Shown here: piece after piece, positions 6,844 to 15,984 of the stretch
Layout of the letters: every line of letters begins with the position of its first letter
Numbering within the stretch: position 1 is the stretch's first letter
Origin: Acetobacter indonesiensis
Lineage (GTDB): Bacteria > Pseudomonadota > Alphaproteobacteria > Acetobacterales > Acetobacteraceae
Reading direction: 5' to 3'
NCBI RefSeq assembly: GCF_000963945.1
Contig: NZ_BAMW01000015.1
Span: forward strand, 248,001 to 312,000
Length of the DNA stretch: 64,000 nt
The notes under the pieces: generated by a model
The model's input: the letters and a program-made list of their open reading frames with translations, nothing else
What the model was told of the DNA's origin: nothing
Database searches by the model: none
Program-made: the position numbers and the translations under genes

Positions 6844-9752
6844 TATTCCCCCAGCCGCTTCAGCAACATGGGCACATGCACCTGATCTGCTTTGTAATTC
6901 CCTGTCAGAGCATAAATCACGGCATTGACACCAAACCGATAGGCCAGTTGCCGTTGGTCCGCTCCTTCAGGAATAACGGCGAACGGCGTGTTGCCGCTGT
7001 CATCAACCGCCCAGGCGTGCGCCCAGTCTGCCGAACCGATAATAACCGGACTGACATCGTCATTTTCCGCTTCGCCTTCACGCGCCACCCAGACAGGCTG
7101 GCCTGCATAGCGGCCGGGAAAATCGTGCAGCATGTAAAAGGTGTGGGCCAGCAGATGATGGTCTGTCATGGGGGCAAGGGGAGGAATAGGCAAACCGCTG
7201 GTGACGCGGCGTAAGGCTGAACGGGTGCCGGGTGCATCGCCAGCAAAACTGCCGTTAGCGTTTTCGTCTTGCTGGCTGGCTGAATCCTGCCCCTGCGTAT
7301 CAATCAGCAGAATACCCCCATGTGCCATAAAGCCAGTCAGTGCCGCTGTCTGTGCAGCGGTTGGGCTGGCATCGGGCGTAATGGGCCAGTAAAGCAGGGG
7401 GTAGTAGCTAAGGTCGTCCTGACCCGGCCTGACCCCATCAGGGTGGCCCAGTTTGGCCGATGTCCGGGCGTTGGCGTAGTCAGACAATCCCTGCAAGCCC
7501 TGACGGGATACGGCATCAACGTCGTCATGGCCCGTCAGCACATAAGCCAACCGTGTCTCTAACGCAGCGCCGGGCACAGATGGTGCGGCTGCGGAGGTGG
7601 TTGGGGCTGGTGGCGTGACCGTACTGGCGGGCTGATTGCCTGTTGAAGGCATAGTTTGCTGCCCAATCTTAGCGGATGGGCCGTGCTGCTCGGGCTCGGC
7701 GTGCACGTAACCGGCGGCCAACGTGGACGAGAGCAGGAGAGCGATGGACAGTGCCTGCTTGGGTCTGTGCTGGCTTTTCCCAAATGAAAATCCAGACCGC
7801 ATAAGCAAAACCAGCGCAGCATCCAGCAACAGCAGCATAGCAGCCGCAATCAGGCAGTAGCGACCAAGTGGTGTATCCGGCCTGCGCCCAGCGGGGTTTG
7901 TCAGCGTGCCAACAGGGACGGCAGGAGCCATATGGTTGAGTTGCGTGCCAGCGTTCAGGGCGCGCCGTGCGGCCCGTGGGCCATACAGACCGGGAGGGTG
8001 AGCGGGGGAAACAGGCGTATTAGCAAATGCGCTGGCTTTCAGCCCACGTGCAGAAGGCGGGGGCGGGCCAAGCACGCCTTCACCATCCAGCGTCATGACC
8101 GGTATAAGCATGCTGTCATCGGCAGGGATGCTCACACCATTCGCGTGGTCTGTCAGCCTTTGCAGCATGGCCACAAATAGCCCCGACAGGGGAAGATTAG
8201 ACCAGTCAGCTGTGCTGCTGATGTGAAACAGCACGATATCCCCTTTCCCCAAGGAAGAGTGAGTAACAAGCGGTGTGCCATCTGCCAGTTTGGCCCAGCT
8301 ATGGTCGGCAAGGTTTGCTGCCGGACTGGCCAGAACCTGCCGGGAAATGGTGACGTCAGCCGGAATGGGAAGGCCGTGGAAGGGAGAGTTGGTGTCAAAC
8401 GGAGCCAGCTTCTGGGGGGCTCCCCACGTCATGGTGCCGCCAAGTTGACGCGAGCCATCCAGCAGGGCCACCGGTAGCAGGTTATCTGTTGGGTCTGACG
8501 GCGTTGATTGGTCCGTCTGTTCCTGCGTTGTTGCCTGTGCATCAGTCGTGTCGTGATGTGCACCTGCCAGAGCAGGGCCGGCAAAGCGGATCAACGTGCC
8601 ACCATTTTTGACCCATTCCGTTATTTTTTTGCGGAGGGCGGGGTCGGTGAGGGTACCATCTGGCGCAATAATAATTGAAAGGGGTTGCGCCAGCAGGGCA
8701 GCCCCTGTGCCTTCATGCAGATCAGCCGTAGGTGCCAGAGCCCGCCGCAGATAAAATAGCGGTCCAATAAGGGGGGTATCTGCCGCGCCTGATGTCATTA
8801 ATCCAACAGGGCGCAGGCGATCGCCCTCGTCAAGCGACACGGTCGCTGCAGGGCCAGAGGGTGATGTCAGAGCAATCTGGTCAATCCGGTTTCGCACTGT
8901 GTTAGGCAGATCAACTGGCACGTCGGCACTGCTTGCACCAGCAGGCAGCGTGACGGGTACAACCGCTAGTGTTCCCCCATCCTGCGTATGGACCCGGACG
9001 GTAAAGGCGCGGGGAGATGTGGGGTCAGGCAATGCGACAAGGCGCGCCAGAATGGAACCGCTATGCGGCGGCGCGGGCACCAGTGCGGCAACCGGGTTTT
9101 CCGTAAAACGGATTTCCTGCACTTTGCCAAAGCGTCGTAATGCTGTGGCAAATGCGGCATCCCCAGACGATGCTACTCCGTTGGCCAGATAGAACACAGA
9201 CCCGATATCAGCAGGGGGATGGGCTTCCAGTCGCTGTGCTGTGGCGGCTCGGTCAGTTCCCCAGGGTTGGGGATGCAAAGCGGTAAGATCTTGCAGGACA
9301 GCGTTGGTATCACGCGGGGTCAGCGTATTCTGATCGATAGCCGTTTCACCCACAGCAGCGGTGCGAAGCAGGATTATCCGCCGATGAGCATGGGCCGCAT
9401 CTTCCACAATACTGCGGGCGGTTGCCATGCGTTGGGCCCAGCTTGAGGCCGCAAGCATATCATCATCAACAACCAGCAGCATTGTGCCGTGATCGGTGCT
9501 TTGAACACGGTCACCGGGCAACACCGGGTGGGCAAGGCCCAGAACCAGAAGGCAGACAGCAGCCAGCCGCACAAGAAGCAGCCAAAGAGGCGAGCGCGCA
9601 ACATCGCTTTCGCGAGCCCGAAGCTGACGCAAAATCTGGATAGGGGGGAAGCGCTGGGGGCGGGCAGCAGGCGGCGTGGCTTTCAGAAGCCACCAGACCA
9701 GAGGCAGCGTCAGCAGGCCGAGCAATGCCAGCGGGGTTAGAAAAATGATCAT
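6843..9752 (-). CDS. BatA-like N-terminal / DUF4159 C-terminal membrane protein
   Basis: A 969-residue protein. It begins with a BatA-type double membrane region (LTPLALLGLLTLPLVWWLLK and LWLLLVRLAAVCLLVLGLA). A vWA-like fold follows, whose metal motif is degraded (D96-D-D-M-L instead of DxSxS). A long periplasmic part comes next, then two more membrane segments near 650-720, and a C-terminal DUF4159 domain (ETRLAYVLTGHDDVD... to ...NAVIYALTGNYKADQVHVP). I placed the start at the ATG at 9752 because it overlaps the DUF58 stop (ATGA); the frame is open upstream to 9842. Tight coupling on both sides indicates that the four products act together. Biochemical role unknown. Confidence 0.72.
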   Translation of the reverse strand: MIIFLTPLALLGLLTLPLVWWLLKATPPAARPQRFPPIQILRQLRARESDVARSPLWLLLVRLAAVCLLVLGLAHPVLPGDRVQSTDHGTMLLVVDDDMLAASSWAQRMATARSIVEDAAHAHRRIILLRTAAVGETAIDQNTLTPRDTNAVLQDLTALHPQPWGTDRAATAQRLEAHPPADIGSVFYLANGVASSGDAAFATALRRFGKVQEIRFTENPVAALVPAPPHSGSILARLVALPDPTSPRAFTVRVHTQDGGTLAVVPVTLPAGASSADVPVDLPNTVRNRIDQIALTSPSGPAATVSLDEGDRLRPVGLMTSGAADTPLIGPLFYLRRALAPTADLHEGTGAALLAQPLSIIIAPDGTLTDPALRKKITEWVKNGGTLIRFAGPALAGAHHDTTDAQATTQEQTDQSTPSDPTDNLLPVALLDGSRQLGGTMTWGAPQKLAPFDTNSPFHGLPIPADVTISRQVLASPAANLADHSWAKLADGTPLVTHSSLGKGDIVLFHISSTADWSNLPLSGLFVAMLQRLTDHANGVSIPADDSMLIPVMTLDGEGVLGPPPPSARGLKASAFANTPVSPAHPPGLYGPRAARRALNAGTQLNHMAPAVPVGTLTNPAGRRPDTPLGRYCLIAAAMLLLLDAALVLLMRSGFSFGKSQHRPKQALSIALLLSSTLAAGYVHAEPEQHGPSAKIGQQTMPSTGNQPASTVTPPAPTTSAAAPSVPGAALETRLAYVLTGHDDVDAVSRQGLQGLSDYANARTSAKLGHPDGVRPGQDDLSYYPLLYWPITPDASPTAAQTAALTGFMAHGGILLIDTQGQDSASQQDENANGSFAGDAPGTRSALRRVTSGLPIPPLAPMTDHHLLAHTFYMLHDFPGRYAGQPVWVAREGEAENDDVSPVIIGSADWAHAWAVDDSGNTPFAVIPEGADQRQLAYRFGVNAVIYALTGNYKADQVHVPMLLKRLGE

Positions 9753-10813
9753 ATGCGTATGCCCCTGTGCAGGGGGCCAAGCTTCCCACCTATTTTTTCG
9801 TGCAGGTTGAGCAGCGTTGGTAACGGTGCATCCTGCGTGCAATGCAAGGTCAGGTCATGACCATGCTGCGCAGCCTGACTTGCCAGAAAGCTGTCGCGGC
9901 CAGCCACAAGGGCTTCATAATCTGGTCGCAATGTCTGCACATGCGGCAGGTCGATGGGGCTTTCGTGCTCCAATCCCTCAAATGCCACGCGCCCGTTATA
10001 GGGCAACGCACGTTCTGCCGGATCAGCTACCTGAATGAGATGCGCCCTTACAGGGCGTCCGGCAAGATGGTTGAGGCAGGTCGTAAGTGTCTGATCAGGG
10101 CACAGAAAATCACTGGCTATCAGCAGGTGCGCACGGCGCGGAACCAGTTCAGCGGGAGGAAGGGGCTGAAACTCTGTCGTGGTACCATCTGCTGCGGTGG
10201 GGGATGCCGCAAGATGCGCAAAACCAAGAGCCAGACGTTCAAGCCGGGTGCAGTTGCTGGGGAGAGCTGCCATCCCGGAGGGGGTGAGCAGACGCACCCG
10301 TTCGCCGTTACGCAGAAACAGCCCAGCCATACTGAGCAGCAACAAGATGGCCCGTTCCTGCTTGAATGGAAGCGCGGAAGAGGAACGCCAGTTCATTGAG
10401 GGCGAAAGATCGCACCAGAGCACAATGGTCTGGGCTGATTCGGCCTCTGTCTCGCGCACATAAGCATGGGTGCTTCGGGCTGACTGCCGCCAGTCTATGT
10501 GGTTGGAGGGCTCACCCGGCTGGGCTTGCCTGTATTGCCAGAATGTATCACCCCACCCGGCGCGGCGTTGGCCATGCTGCCCCGCATAAAGCGTCGCCGC
10601 GATATGGTCTGCCTGCACCACCAATTCCGGCAGGCGTGCGACCAGCGATGCAGCCTGATGGGCAGCGGTCAGGGAGGAAGGTCCCGCTTGTTCTTCTTGC
10701 TGCCCAAAAGCAAAAGCCGAAGCGCTTTGGCTGGGGGCGCGATCATGAGCAGGACTAGACCGTCTGGTCAGGCGATGCAGCAGGGCGGAGGGTGAAAAGG
10801 CAGACCGAGCCAA
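9749..10813 (-). CDS. DUF58 / vWA-related protein
   Basis: A 354-residue DUF58 protein, the usual partner of MoxR ATPases. The core family motif is present (WRQSARSTHAYVRETEAES at 108-126), followed by a vWA-type metal motif D135-L-S137-P-S139 in VLWCDLSPSM. The first 45 residues are Ser/Ala-rich and variable. The start appears to be TTG at 10813, five bases after the MoxR stop; I see no better in-frame start before the conserved region, and the ribosome site is weak, which suggests reliance on coupling to moxR. The stop overlaps the next gene's ATG. Confidence 0.85.
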   Translation of the reverse strand: MARSAFSPSALLHRLTRRSSPAHDRAPSQSASAFAFGQQEEQAGPSSLTAAHQAASLVARLPELVVQADHIAATLYAGQHGQRRAGWGDTFWQYRQAQPGEPSNHIDWRQSARSTHAYVRETEAESAQTIVLWCDLSPSMNWRSSSALPFKQERAILLLLSMAGLFLRNGERVRLLTPSGMAALPSNCTRLERLALGFAHLAASPTAADGTTTEFQPLPPAELVPRRAHLLIASDFLCPDQTLTTCLNHLAGRPVRAHLIQVADPAERALPYNGRVAFEGLEHESPIDLPHVQTLRPDYEALVAGRDSFLASQAAQHGHDLTLHCTQDAPLPTLLNLHEKIGGKLGPLHRGIRI

Positions 10814-10818
10814 GGCGT

Positions 10819-11832
10819 CTAGCCTAGCCGATTGATCAGCCGGGTGATCACGTCTTCCAGATGCACACCTTCTGCACGGGCCGAGAACGTCAATGCCATA
10901 CGGTGGGCAAGAACAGGCCGGGCAAGCGCTACAACATCGTCCAGACTGGGTGACAGCCGCCCATCCAGCAACGCACGGGCACGGGTTGCCAGCATAAGCG
11001 CCTGTGCCGCGCGCGGACCAGGGCCCCAGGCAATCTGATTGGCCAGTGTTTTATCTGGCGTTGTTTCAGGGCGTGCGGCCCGCACAAGCGCCAGAATGGC
11101 GTCCACAATTTTTTCACCAACCGGCAGGGTGCGTACCAGTGCTTGTGCGGCAATCAGGTTTTCAGCCGTCATGATCTGCTGCGGGGCAGACTGGTCTGCA
11201 CCCGTTGTGGCCAGCAGCATGGTGCGTTCGGCTTCAGCATCGGGGAAGGTGAGGGGGATCTGAAGCATGAAGCGGTCAAGCTGCGCTTCAGGCAGGGGGT
11301 ATGTGCCTTCCTGCTCAAGCGGGTTCTGCGTTGCCAGAACATGGAACGGGTGTGGCAGTTCATGGTCCGCACCCGCTACGGCCACCCGGCGTTCCTGCAT
11401 GGCCTGAAGCAGGGCAGACTGGGTGCGGGGGCTGGCACGGTTGATTTCATCGGCCATAAGCAACTGACAGAAAACCGGGCCGGGCACAAAGCGGAAGCTG
11501 CGGCGGCCGGTCGTGTCTTCATCTAGGATTTCGCTACCCGTGATATCAGACGGCATCAGGTCCGGGGTAAACTGCACGCGGCGGGCATCAAGCCCCAACA
11601 CGGTGCCAAGTGTTGTGACCAGCAGTGTTTTACCCAGACCGGGTGCGCCCACCAGCAGGGCATGGCCGCCTGCCAGAATGGCGGTCAGGGTCTGGTTGAT
11701 TACCTTGCCCTGCCCAAAAATAATGCGGGATGTTTCCTGCTGCACGGCCTGCAGGTGCTCACAAAGCCGGTCGGCTTCGCGCACATCGGGCTGGGTCAGG
11801 GCGGGCTGGGGCTGTGTGTCTGATGCGGTCAT
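10819..11832 (-). CDS. MoxR-family AAA+ ATPase
   Basis: A 337-residue AAA+ ATPase of the MoxR family, thought to act as a chaperone that remodels or activates vWA-domain partners. Walker A is GAPGLGKT at 62-69; then come the MoxR signature VQFTPDLMPSDITGSEIL, Walker B LLMADEINRASP, and sensor 1 in VLATQNPLEQEGTYPLPEAQ. Length is typical. It is the first gene of a four-gene minus-strand operon; its promoter must lie in the 98-bp divergent gap shared with the DUF1285 gene. The target protein is not known. Confidence 0.93.
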   Translation of the reverse strand: MTASDTQPQPALTQPDVREADRLCEHLQAVQQETSRIIFGQGKVINQTLTAILAGGHALLVGAPGLGKTLLVTTLGTVLGLDARRVQFTPDLMPSDITGSEILDEDTTGRRSFRFVPGPVFCQLLMADEINRASPRTQSALLQAMQERRVAVAGADHELPHPFHVLATQNPLEQEGTYPLPEAQLDRFMLQIPLTFPDAEAERTMLLATTGADQSAPQQIMTAENLIAAQALVRTLPVGEKIVDAILALVRAARPETTPDKTLANQIAWGPGPRAAQALMLATRARALLDGRLSPSLDDVVALARPVLAHRMALTFSARAEGVHLEDVITRLINRLG

Positions 11833-11930
11833 GGGTCCAGTCTGTGCAGATACAGGGCTTACATCAAGCGGGGTATGATCCCTATATCATTCTCCACGCA
11901 GTGAAACAGTCATAACAGGATTATCTGTCA

Positions 11931-12533
11931 GTGCATGATGAAGGCCCACTCCACGAAAGCGCGTTTCCATGCCCTTCCGCCAGTGCGGAGACCGCCCATG
12001 GTGACGGAGAGCCCAGAAAACTGCCATTTTTAATCCGTCGGGATGGTGTGTGGCTGTATCGGGGTACGCCGATAAACCGTAAAACCATGATGTGTCTGTT
12101 TAGCTCCATGCTGACCAGAGACAAAAACGGCGGTTATCTGCTGCGCACACCGTTTGAGACCGGGTATATTGAGGTTGAGGACGTGCCTTTTCTGGCAGTA
12201 GAGTTGGACTGGAAGGGGTGCGGCCGTATGCAGCGCCTGTGTTTCCGCACAAATGTGGACGAACCCGTTGTTGCCAGCCGTGAACACCCGATTCGCGCAA
12301 TCTGGGACGTACCGCCCGATGCCTGTGGTGACGGAGGCTGCCCGCCCTATCTGCTGGTCAGGCAGGGAGATGGCTCCTACCCGGTGGAAGCGCGTCTTTC
12401 CCGTTCTGTCTGGTATGAACTGGCGGCTCTGGCGGAACCCGGTTCGTGCAACGGCGTGCCGTGCATGGGGGTGTGGAGTTGTGACTGTTTTTTTCCGCTG
12501 GCGCGATTGTGTGCTGAAAGCAAAATTGCGTGA
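11931..12533 (+). CDS. DUF1285 domain protein
   Basis: A 200-residue protein matching DUF1285, a conserved proteobacterial family of unknown function with a two-domain beta fold. Recognisable parts are LPFLIRRDGVWLYRGTPI, FSSMLTRDKNGGYLLRTP and YIEVEDVPFLAVEL in the first two-thirds; the C-terminus (LSRSVWYELAALAEPG) ends in a less conserved Cys-rich tail. The start is GTG at 11931 with an AGGAT site upstream. Its stop overlaps the GTG start of the CCA-adding enzyme (GTGA at 12530), so the pair is coupled, an arrangement seen in many alphaproteobacteria. Confidence 0.82.
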   Translation: MHDEGPLHESAFPCPSASAETAHGDGEPRKLPFLIRRDGVWLYRGTPINRKTMMCLFSSMLTRDKNGGYLLRTPFETGYIEVEDVPFLAVELDWKGCGRMQRLCFRTNVDEPVVASREHPIRAIWDVPPDACGDGGCPPYLLVRQGDGSYPVEARLSRSVWYELAALAEPGSCNGVPCMGVWSCDCFFPLARLCAESKIA

Positions 12534-13801
12534 AAGCTGACAATACGCTCTTCCAGAACAAAGGGAGCAAAGGGCTGACGGCAGCGCAGAGACAGGCGCT
12601 TGACCAAATATGGAGCATCTTCCCCGAAGCCAGACTGGTGGGCGGTGTGGTGCGTGACCTGCTGATGCAGCGCCCTGTGGCGGATGTTGACCTCGCCACC
12701 CCGGAACCGCCAGAACGCGTGCTTGACTTGCTGGTGCAGGCAGGAGTGAAAGCTGTGCCCACCGGGCTGTCACATGGTACGATTACGGCTGTTATTGCCT
12801 CGGCACCGTATGAAATCACGACCTTGCGGCGCGATACGGAAACAGATGGTCGCCATGCTGTTGTCAGTTGGACTACGGACTGGCGTGAAGATGCCGCCCG
12901 CCGGGATTTCACCATCAACGCCATGTCACGCGACAAGGATGGTGGTCTGCACGATTATTTCGGGGGACAGAATGATCTGACGCAGGGGCTGGTCCGCTTT
13001 GTTGGGGACGCTACAACCCGGATAGAAGAAGACGCGTTACGCATTCTGCGCTTTTTTCGCTTTCAGGGGCGCTATGGCGCAGGGATGCCAGACAGTCAGG
13101 CCATGCAGGCGATCACCCGGCATGGTGATCTGCTGACGCTATTATCGGTTGAGCGTGTCTGGTCAGAACTGCAACGTATTCTGACCGGGCCGAGCGCGAT
13201 TAGCCAGATTGTGCTGATGGACCAGTGCGGCGTCTTGAGCCGTCTGTTGCCAGAGGGCGCGGATGTTCAACGGTTTACATCGTTGGTGCAGGCCGGTGCG
13301 CCTGCCAATGCGCCGTTACGTTTGGCGGCTTTGGCTCGCGGAAACAAGACCATCTTGGCCCGTCGTCTCAAACTGTCAAAAGCCGAAGAAGCATTTTTGG
13401 TCGCGGTCTCCAGCGGGAGTGTTCCGTCGGTGGAAGCAACGGATGATGCCCTGCGTCGCCTGCTTGCACAGGAACCCGCAGAAAGTCTGATAGGCCGTGT
13501 CTGGCTGGCGCAGGCTGATAGGGGTGCAGATAGAACTGGCAAAAACATAAATGCGGCAGATACGCCGGAAGGTGATGATACTACCGGGTACGAGGCACTC
13601 CGGGCCAGACTGGCGGCCATGCCGCGGCCAGTGTTTCCGTTGGCAGGGCGGGATGTTCTGGCCGCAGGTCACCCCTCCGGACCTGACGTTGGGAAAGTGC
13701 TTCAGAAAGTCCAGGACTGGTGGATGCAAAATGGCTGCACGGCCAGCCGCGATGCGTGCCTTGCACAGCTTTCCGCGGCTTTAAGTGAAAATTTAGAGTA
13801 G
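12530..13801 (+). CDS. cca: CCA tRNA nucleotidyltransferase (PcnB-like)
   Basis: Class II nucleotidyltransferase that adds or repairs the 3' CCA of tRNAs. Sequence evidence: the GG motif LVGGVVRDLLM (residues 37-47) followed by the metal-binding D52-x-D54, RRDTETDGRHA, the RRDFTINAM motif, and the head/neck sequence ALRILRFFRFQGRYGA. The length of 423 fits the alphaproteobacterial form. The poly(A) polymerase branch shares these motifs, but the overall organisation favours CCA addition. The start is GTG at 12530, overlapping the DUF1285 stop. Confidence 0.9.
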   Translation: MKADNTLFQNKGSKGLTAAQRQALDQIWSIFPEARLVGGVVRDLLMQRPVADVDLATPEPPERVLDLLVQAGVKAVPTGLSHGTITAVIASAPYEITTLRRDTETDGRHAVVSWTTDWREDAARRDFTINAMSRDKDGGLHDYFGGQNDLTQGLVRFVGDATTRIEEDALRILRFFRFQGRYGAGMPDSQAMQAITRHGDLLTLLSVERVWSELQRILTGPSAISQIVLMDQCGVLSRLLPEGADVQRFTSLVQAGAPANAPLRLAALARGNKTILARRLKLSKAEEAFLVAVSSGSVPSVEATDDALRRLLAQEPAESLIGRVWLAQADRGADRTGKNINAADTPEGDDTTGYEALRARLAAMPRPVFPLAGRDVLAAGHPSGPDVGKVLQKVQDWWMQNGCTASRDACLAQLSAALSENLE

Positions 13802-13855
13802 AAAAAACAGAGCCTCTCTTTTACGGCGCGGCGTGAGACTGGTAGAGGGACGGGC

Positions 13856-15748
13856 ATGACGTCTTCTCATCCGGCTCGCCCCCAGCCTGCACAGGCTTCT
13901 TCTGACCCGACTTCTGCTACCGTAAAGTCCGCGCCGCCAGCGTCTGCTGCCGTACGGCCGGAAGAAGCGGCGGTGTCCGCGCCAGTGAAAGGGAAGAAGC
14001 AGAAGACCCTGCTGCCTGATGATACCCGCGTCCTGTTGACCCGTTTGTGGCGTGATCAGGTGCGGCTGCATCCGGGGCGGATTACGGCTGTTATTGCGTT
14101 GACCGTTCTGACCGCTGCCCTGACAGCCCTGTATCCTCTGGTTATTCAGCGGGCGCTGGATATGTTCTCGGCCCATGATTCGCGCATTCTGTATCAGGTG
14201 CCGCTGCTGGTGGTGTTGATTACGGTCGCCAAGGCGTTGTCTCAATACGCGCAGACGCTTGCATCACAAGGGCTGGTTCTGGTGGTCATTCGTGGTTTGC
14301 AAGGTGAGATGTTTGATCATCTGGTGCAGACGGATATCACCCGCATTGAACGTGAACCGCCTGCCAAACTGGCAGCCCGATTTACCACGGACGCAGTCTC
14401 CATCCGCGAAGCCATGATCCGCGCGGTCAATTCCTTAGGGGATGTTGTGACTGTTGTGGGACTGATTGCCTCCATGTTCTATATGGATTGGGAACTTAGC
14501 CTGATTGCGGGTCTGTTATACCCGATTGCCGCCGTGCCAATTCAGAAGTTGGGCAAGCGTGTGCGCCGTGCGTCTGGCGGTATGCAGGAAAGAATCGGGG
14601 AAACGGCTGCGTTCCTGACGGAAAGTTTTGCACAGGCGCGGACCGTGCGCGTGTACCGTATGGAAGACCGTGAAAAAGCACGGGCATCCCTGTCGTTTGA
14701 TCATCTTTACAGCGCCATGTTGCGCATTACTCGTGGCCGCGCGCGCGTTGACCCGTTGCTTGAAGCTTTGGGTGGGTCTGCGGTGGCTGCCGTGCTTGGT
14801 TTTGCCGGATGGCGTGCGGCCATGGGTGGCGCGACGTTGGGCGATTTTTCCGGCTTTGTGGCGGCCCTTTTACTTGCGGCAAGGCCCTTGCGAGCCTTGG
14901 GGGCGTTGAACGCAGCGTTGCAGGAAGGTCTGGCTGGCCTTGTGCGCGTGTTTGATGTGATTGATGAAAAACCGGCTGTAACAGAGCAAGCCAATGCTGT
15001 GCCATTGCCACCGGGCCATGGGCATCTGGTGTTTGAAAATGTCGGCTTTGTTTACCCAGATGGGCGGGTTGGACTAAATGGGTTGAGTTTCGAAGTCTCA
15101 CCCGGACAGACCGTGGCCCTTGTCGGCCTATCCGGCGCTGGAAAATCGACTGCTTTGTCGCTCATTCCGCGCCTGCATGATGTTACATCCGGTCGTATTC
15201 TGCTGGATGGGGAGGATCTGCGACACCTGACGCTGGAAAGCCTGCGGGATGCGATCGCCTATGTCAGTCAGGACCCTTTGCTGTTTGATTATTCAGTGTG
15301 GGACAACATTCAGATTGGCAAACCAGGCGCATCGCAGGATGATGTGCAGCAGGCCGCCCGTGCTGCCGCAGCCGAGGCCTTTATCGAAGCCCTGCCTGAT
15401 GGGTATCAGACAGTTGTAGGACCCGGCGGGCAGCGTCTTTCAGGTGGTCAACGGCAGCGTGTGGCGCTGGCTCGGGCGTTGGTGCGTGACCCACGCCTGC
15501 TGCTGCTGGATGAAGCAACCAGTGCGCTGGATAGCGAGAACGAAGCCGCAGTGCAGGATGCATTGGCCCAGATGCGGCATACCCGCACCACCATTATTGT
15601 GGCGCATCGTCTGTCCACAGTACGGTCAGCCGATCTGGTGGTGGTTATGCGTGAAGGGTGTGCGGTTGAGTGCGGATCCCATGACGAGCTTATGGCGCAG
15701 GATGGACTTTATGCCCGGTTGGTGCGCACACAGGGTCTGGACCGCTAG
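13856..15748 (+). CDS. ABC exporter, fused permease-ATPase (MsbA-like)
   Basis: A 630-residue half-transporter. A 50-residue Ala/Ser/Pro-rich cytoplasmic leader is followed by a six-helix type I exporter membrane domain (about 65-345) and an ATPase domain with Walker A GLSGAGKS (about 424), signature LSGGQ (about 528), Walker B LLLLDEA (about 548) and the H-loop AHRLST (about 582). It would work as a homodimer in the inner membrane. The overall type resembles MsbA/LmrA exporters of lipids or drugs, but the substrate is not determinable. It starts 54 bases after cca with a GAGGGA ribosome site and may be cotranscribed. Confidence 0.9.
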   Translation: MTSSHPARPQPAQASSDPTSATVKSAPPASAAVRPEEAAVSAPVKGKKQKTLLPDDTRVLLTRLWRDQVRLHPGRITAVIALTVLTAALTALYPLVIQRALDMFSAHDSRILYQVPLLVVLITVAKALSQYAQTLASQGLVLVVIRGLQGEMFDHLVQTDITRIEREPPAKLAARFTTDAVSIREAMIRAVNSLGDVVTVVGLIASMFYMDWELSLIAGLLYPIAAVPIQKLGKRVRRASGGMQERIGETAAFLTESFAQARTVRVYRMEDREKARASLSFDHLYSAMLRITRGRARVDPLLEALGGSAVAAVLGFAGWRAAMGGATLGDFSGFVAALLLAARPLRALGALNAALQEGLAGLVRVFDVIDEKPAVTEQANAVPLPPGHGHLVFENVGFVYPDGRVGLNGLSFEVSPGQTVALVGLSGAGKSTALSLIPRLHDVTSGRILLDGEDLRHLTLESLRDAIAYVSQDPLLFDYSVWDNIQIGKPGASQDDVQQAARAAAAEAFIEALPDGYQTVVGPGGQRLSGGQRQRVALARALVRDPRLLLLDEATSALDSENEAAVQDALAQMRHTRTTIIVAHRLSTVRSADLVVVMREGCAVECGSHDELMAQDGLYARLVRTQGLDR

Positions 15749-15775
15749 GCGTCGTTTTATAGAAAAGTTTTTTAT

Positions 15776-15812
15776 AAAAGCCGGGTAAGTCTGTTGGCTG
15801 TCTGGCTTTTTT
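15776..15812 (+). terminator. Probable terminator after the ABC exporter
   Basis: AAAAGCC (15776-15782) pairs with GGCTTTT (15804-15810) and runs into further T residues, starting about 28 bases past the exporter stop. The loop is long (21 bases), so strength is uncertain. Confidence 0.55.
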
Positions 15813-15897
15813 ATTGTCGCAAACCGGCCTGCGTCTGGAAAAACAGGCGCGGGAAGCGTGATGCCTGCTTGATGCGGTCTCATGATCGTGTCACATA

Positions 15898-15918
15898 CTG
15901 ACCGAACCGATCGGTCAG
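15898..15918. promoter_or_regulatory. TetR-type operator upstream of emrAB
   Basis: CTGACCGA-N5-TCGGTCAG is a perfect 8-bp inverted repeat, with a nested 10-bp palindrome ACCGATCGGT at 15906-15915. It lies 67 bases before the emrA start. Repeats of the form ACCGA...TCGGT are typical binding sites of TetR-family repressors that control efflux pumps. No tetR gene is present in the window, so the regulator would act from elsewhere. Confidence 0.6.
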
Positions 15919-15984
15919 CCGTTCAAGCCGCACAGCTTTGGCCGATAATGGATGCAGTTAAGCGTTATAAAGACGAGGAACAGG

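Noticed and set aside
12030-12773. 247-codon frame antisense to DUF1285 and cca
   Set aside because: Overlaps two well-supported coupled genes; its protein is irregular and rich in His/Cys/Arg.
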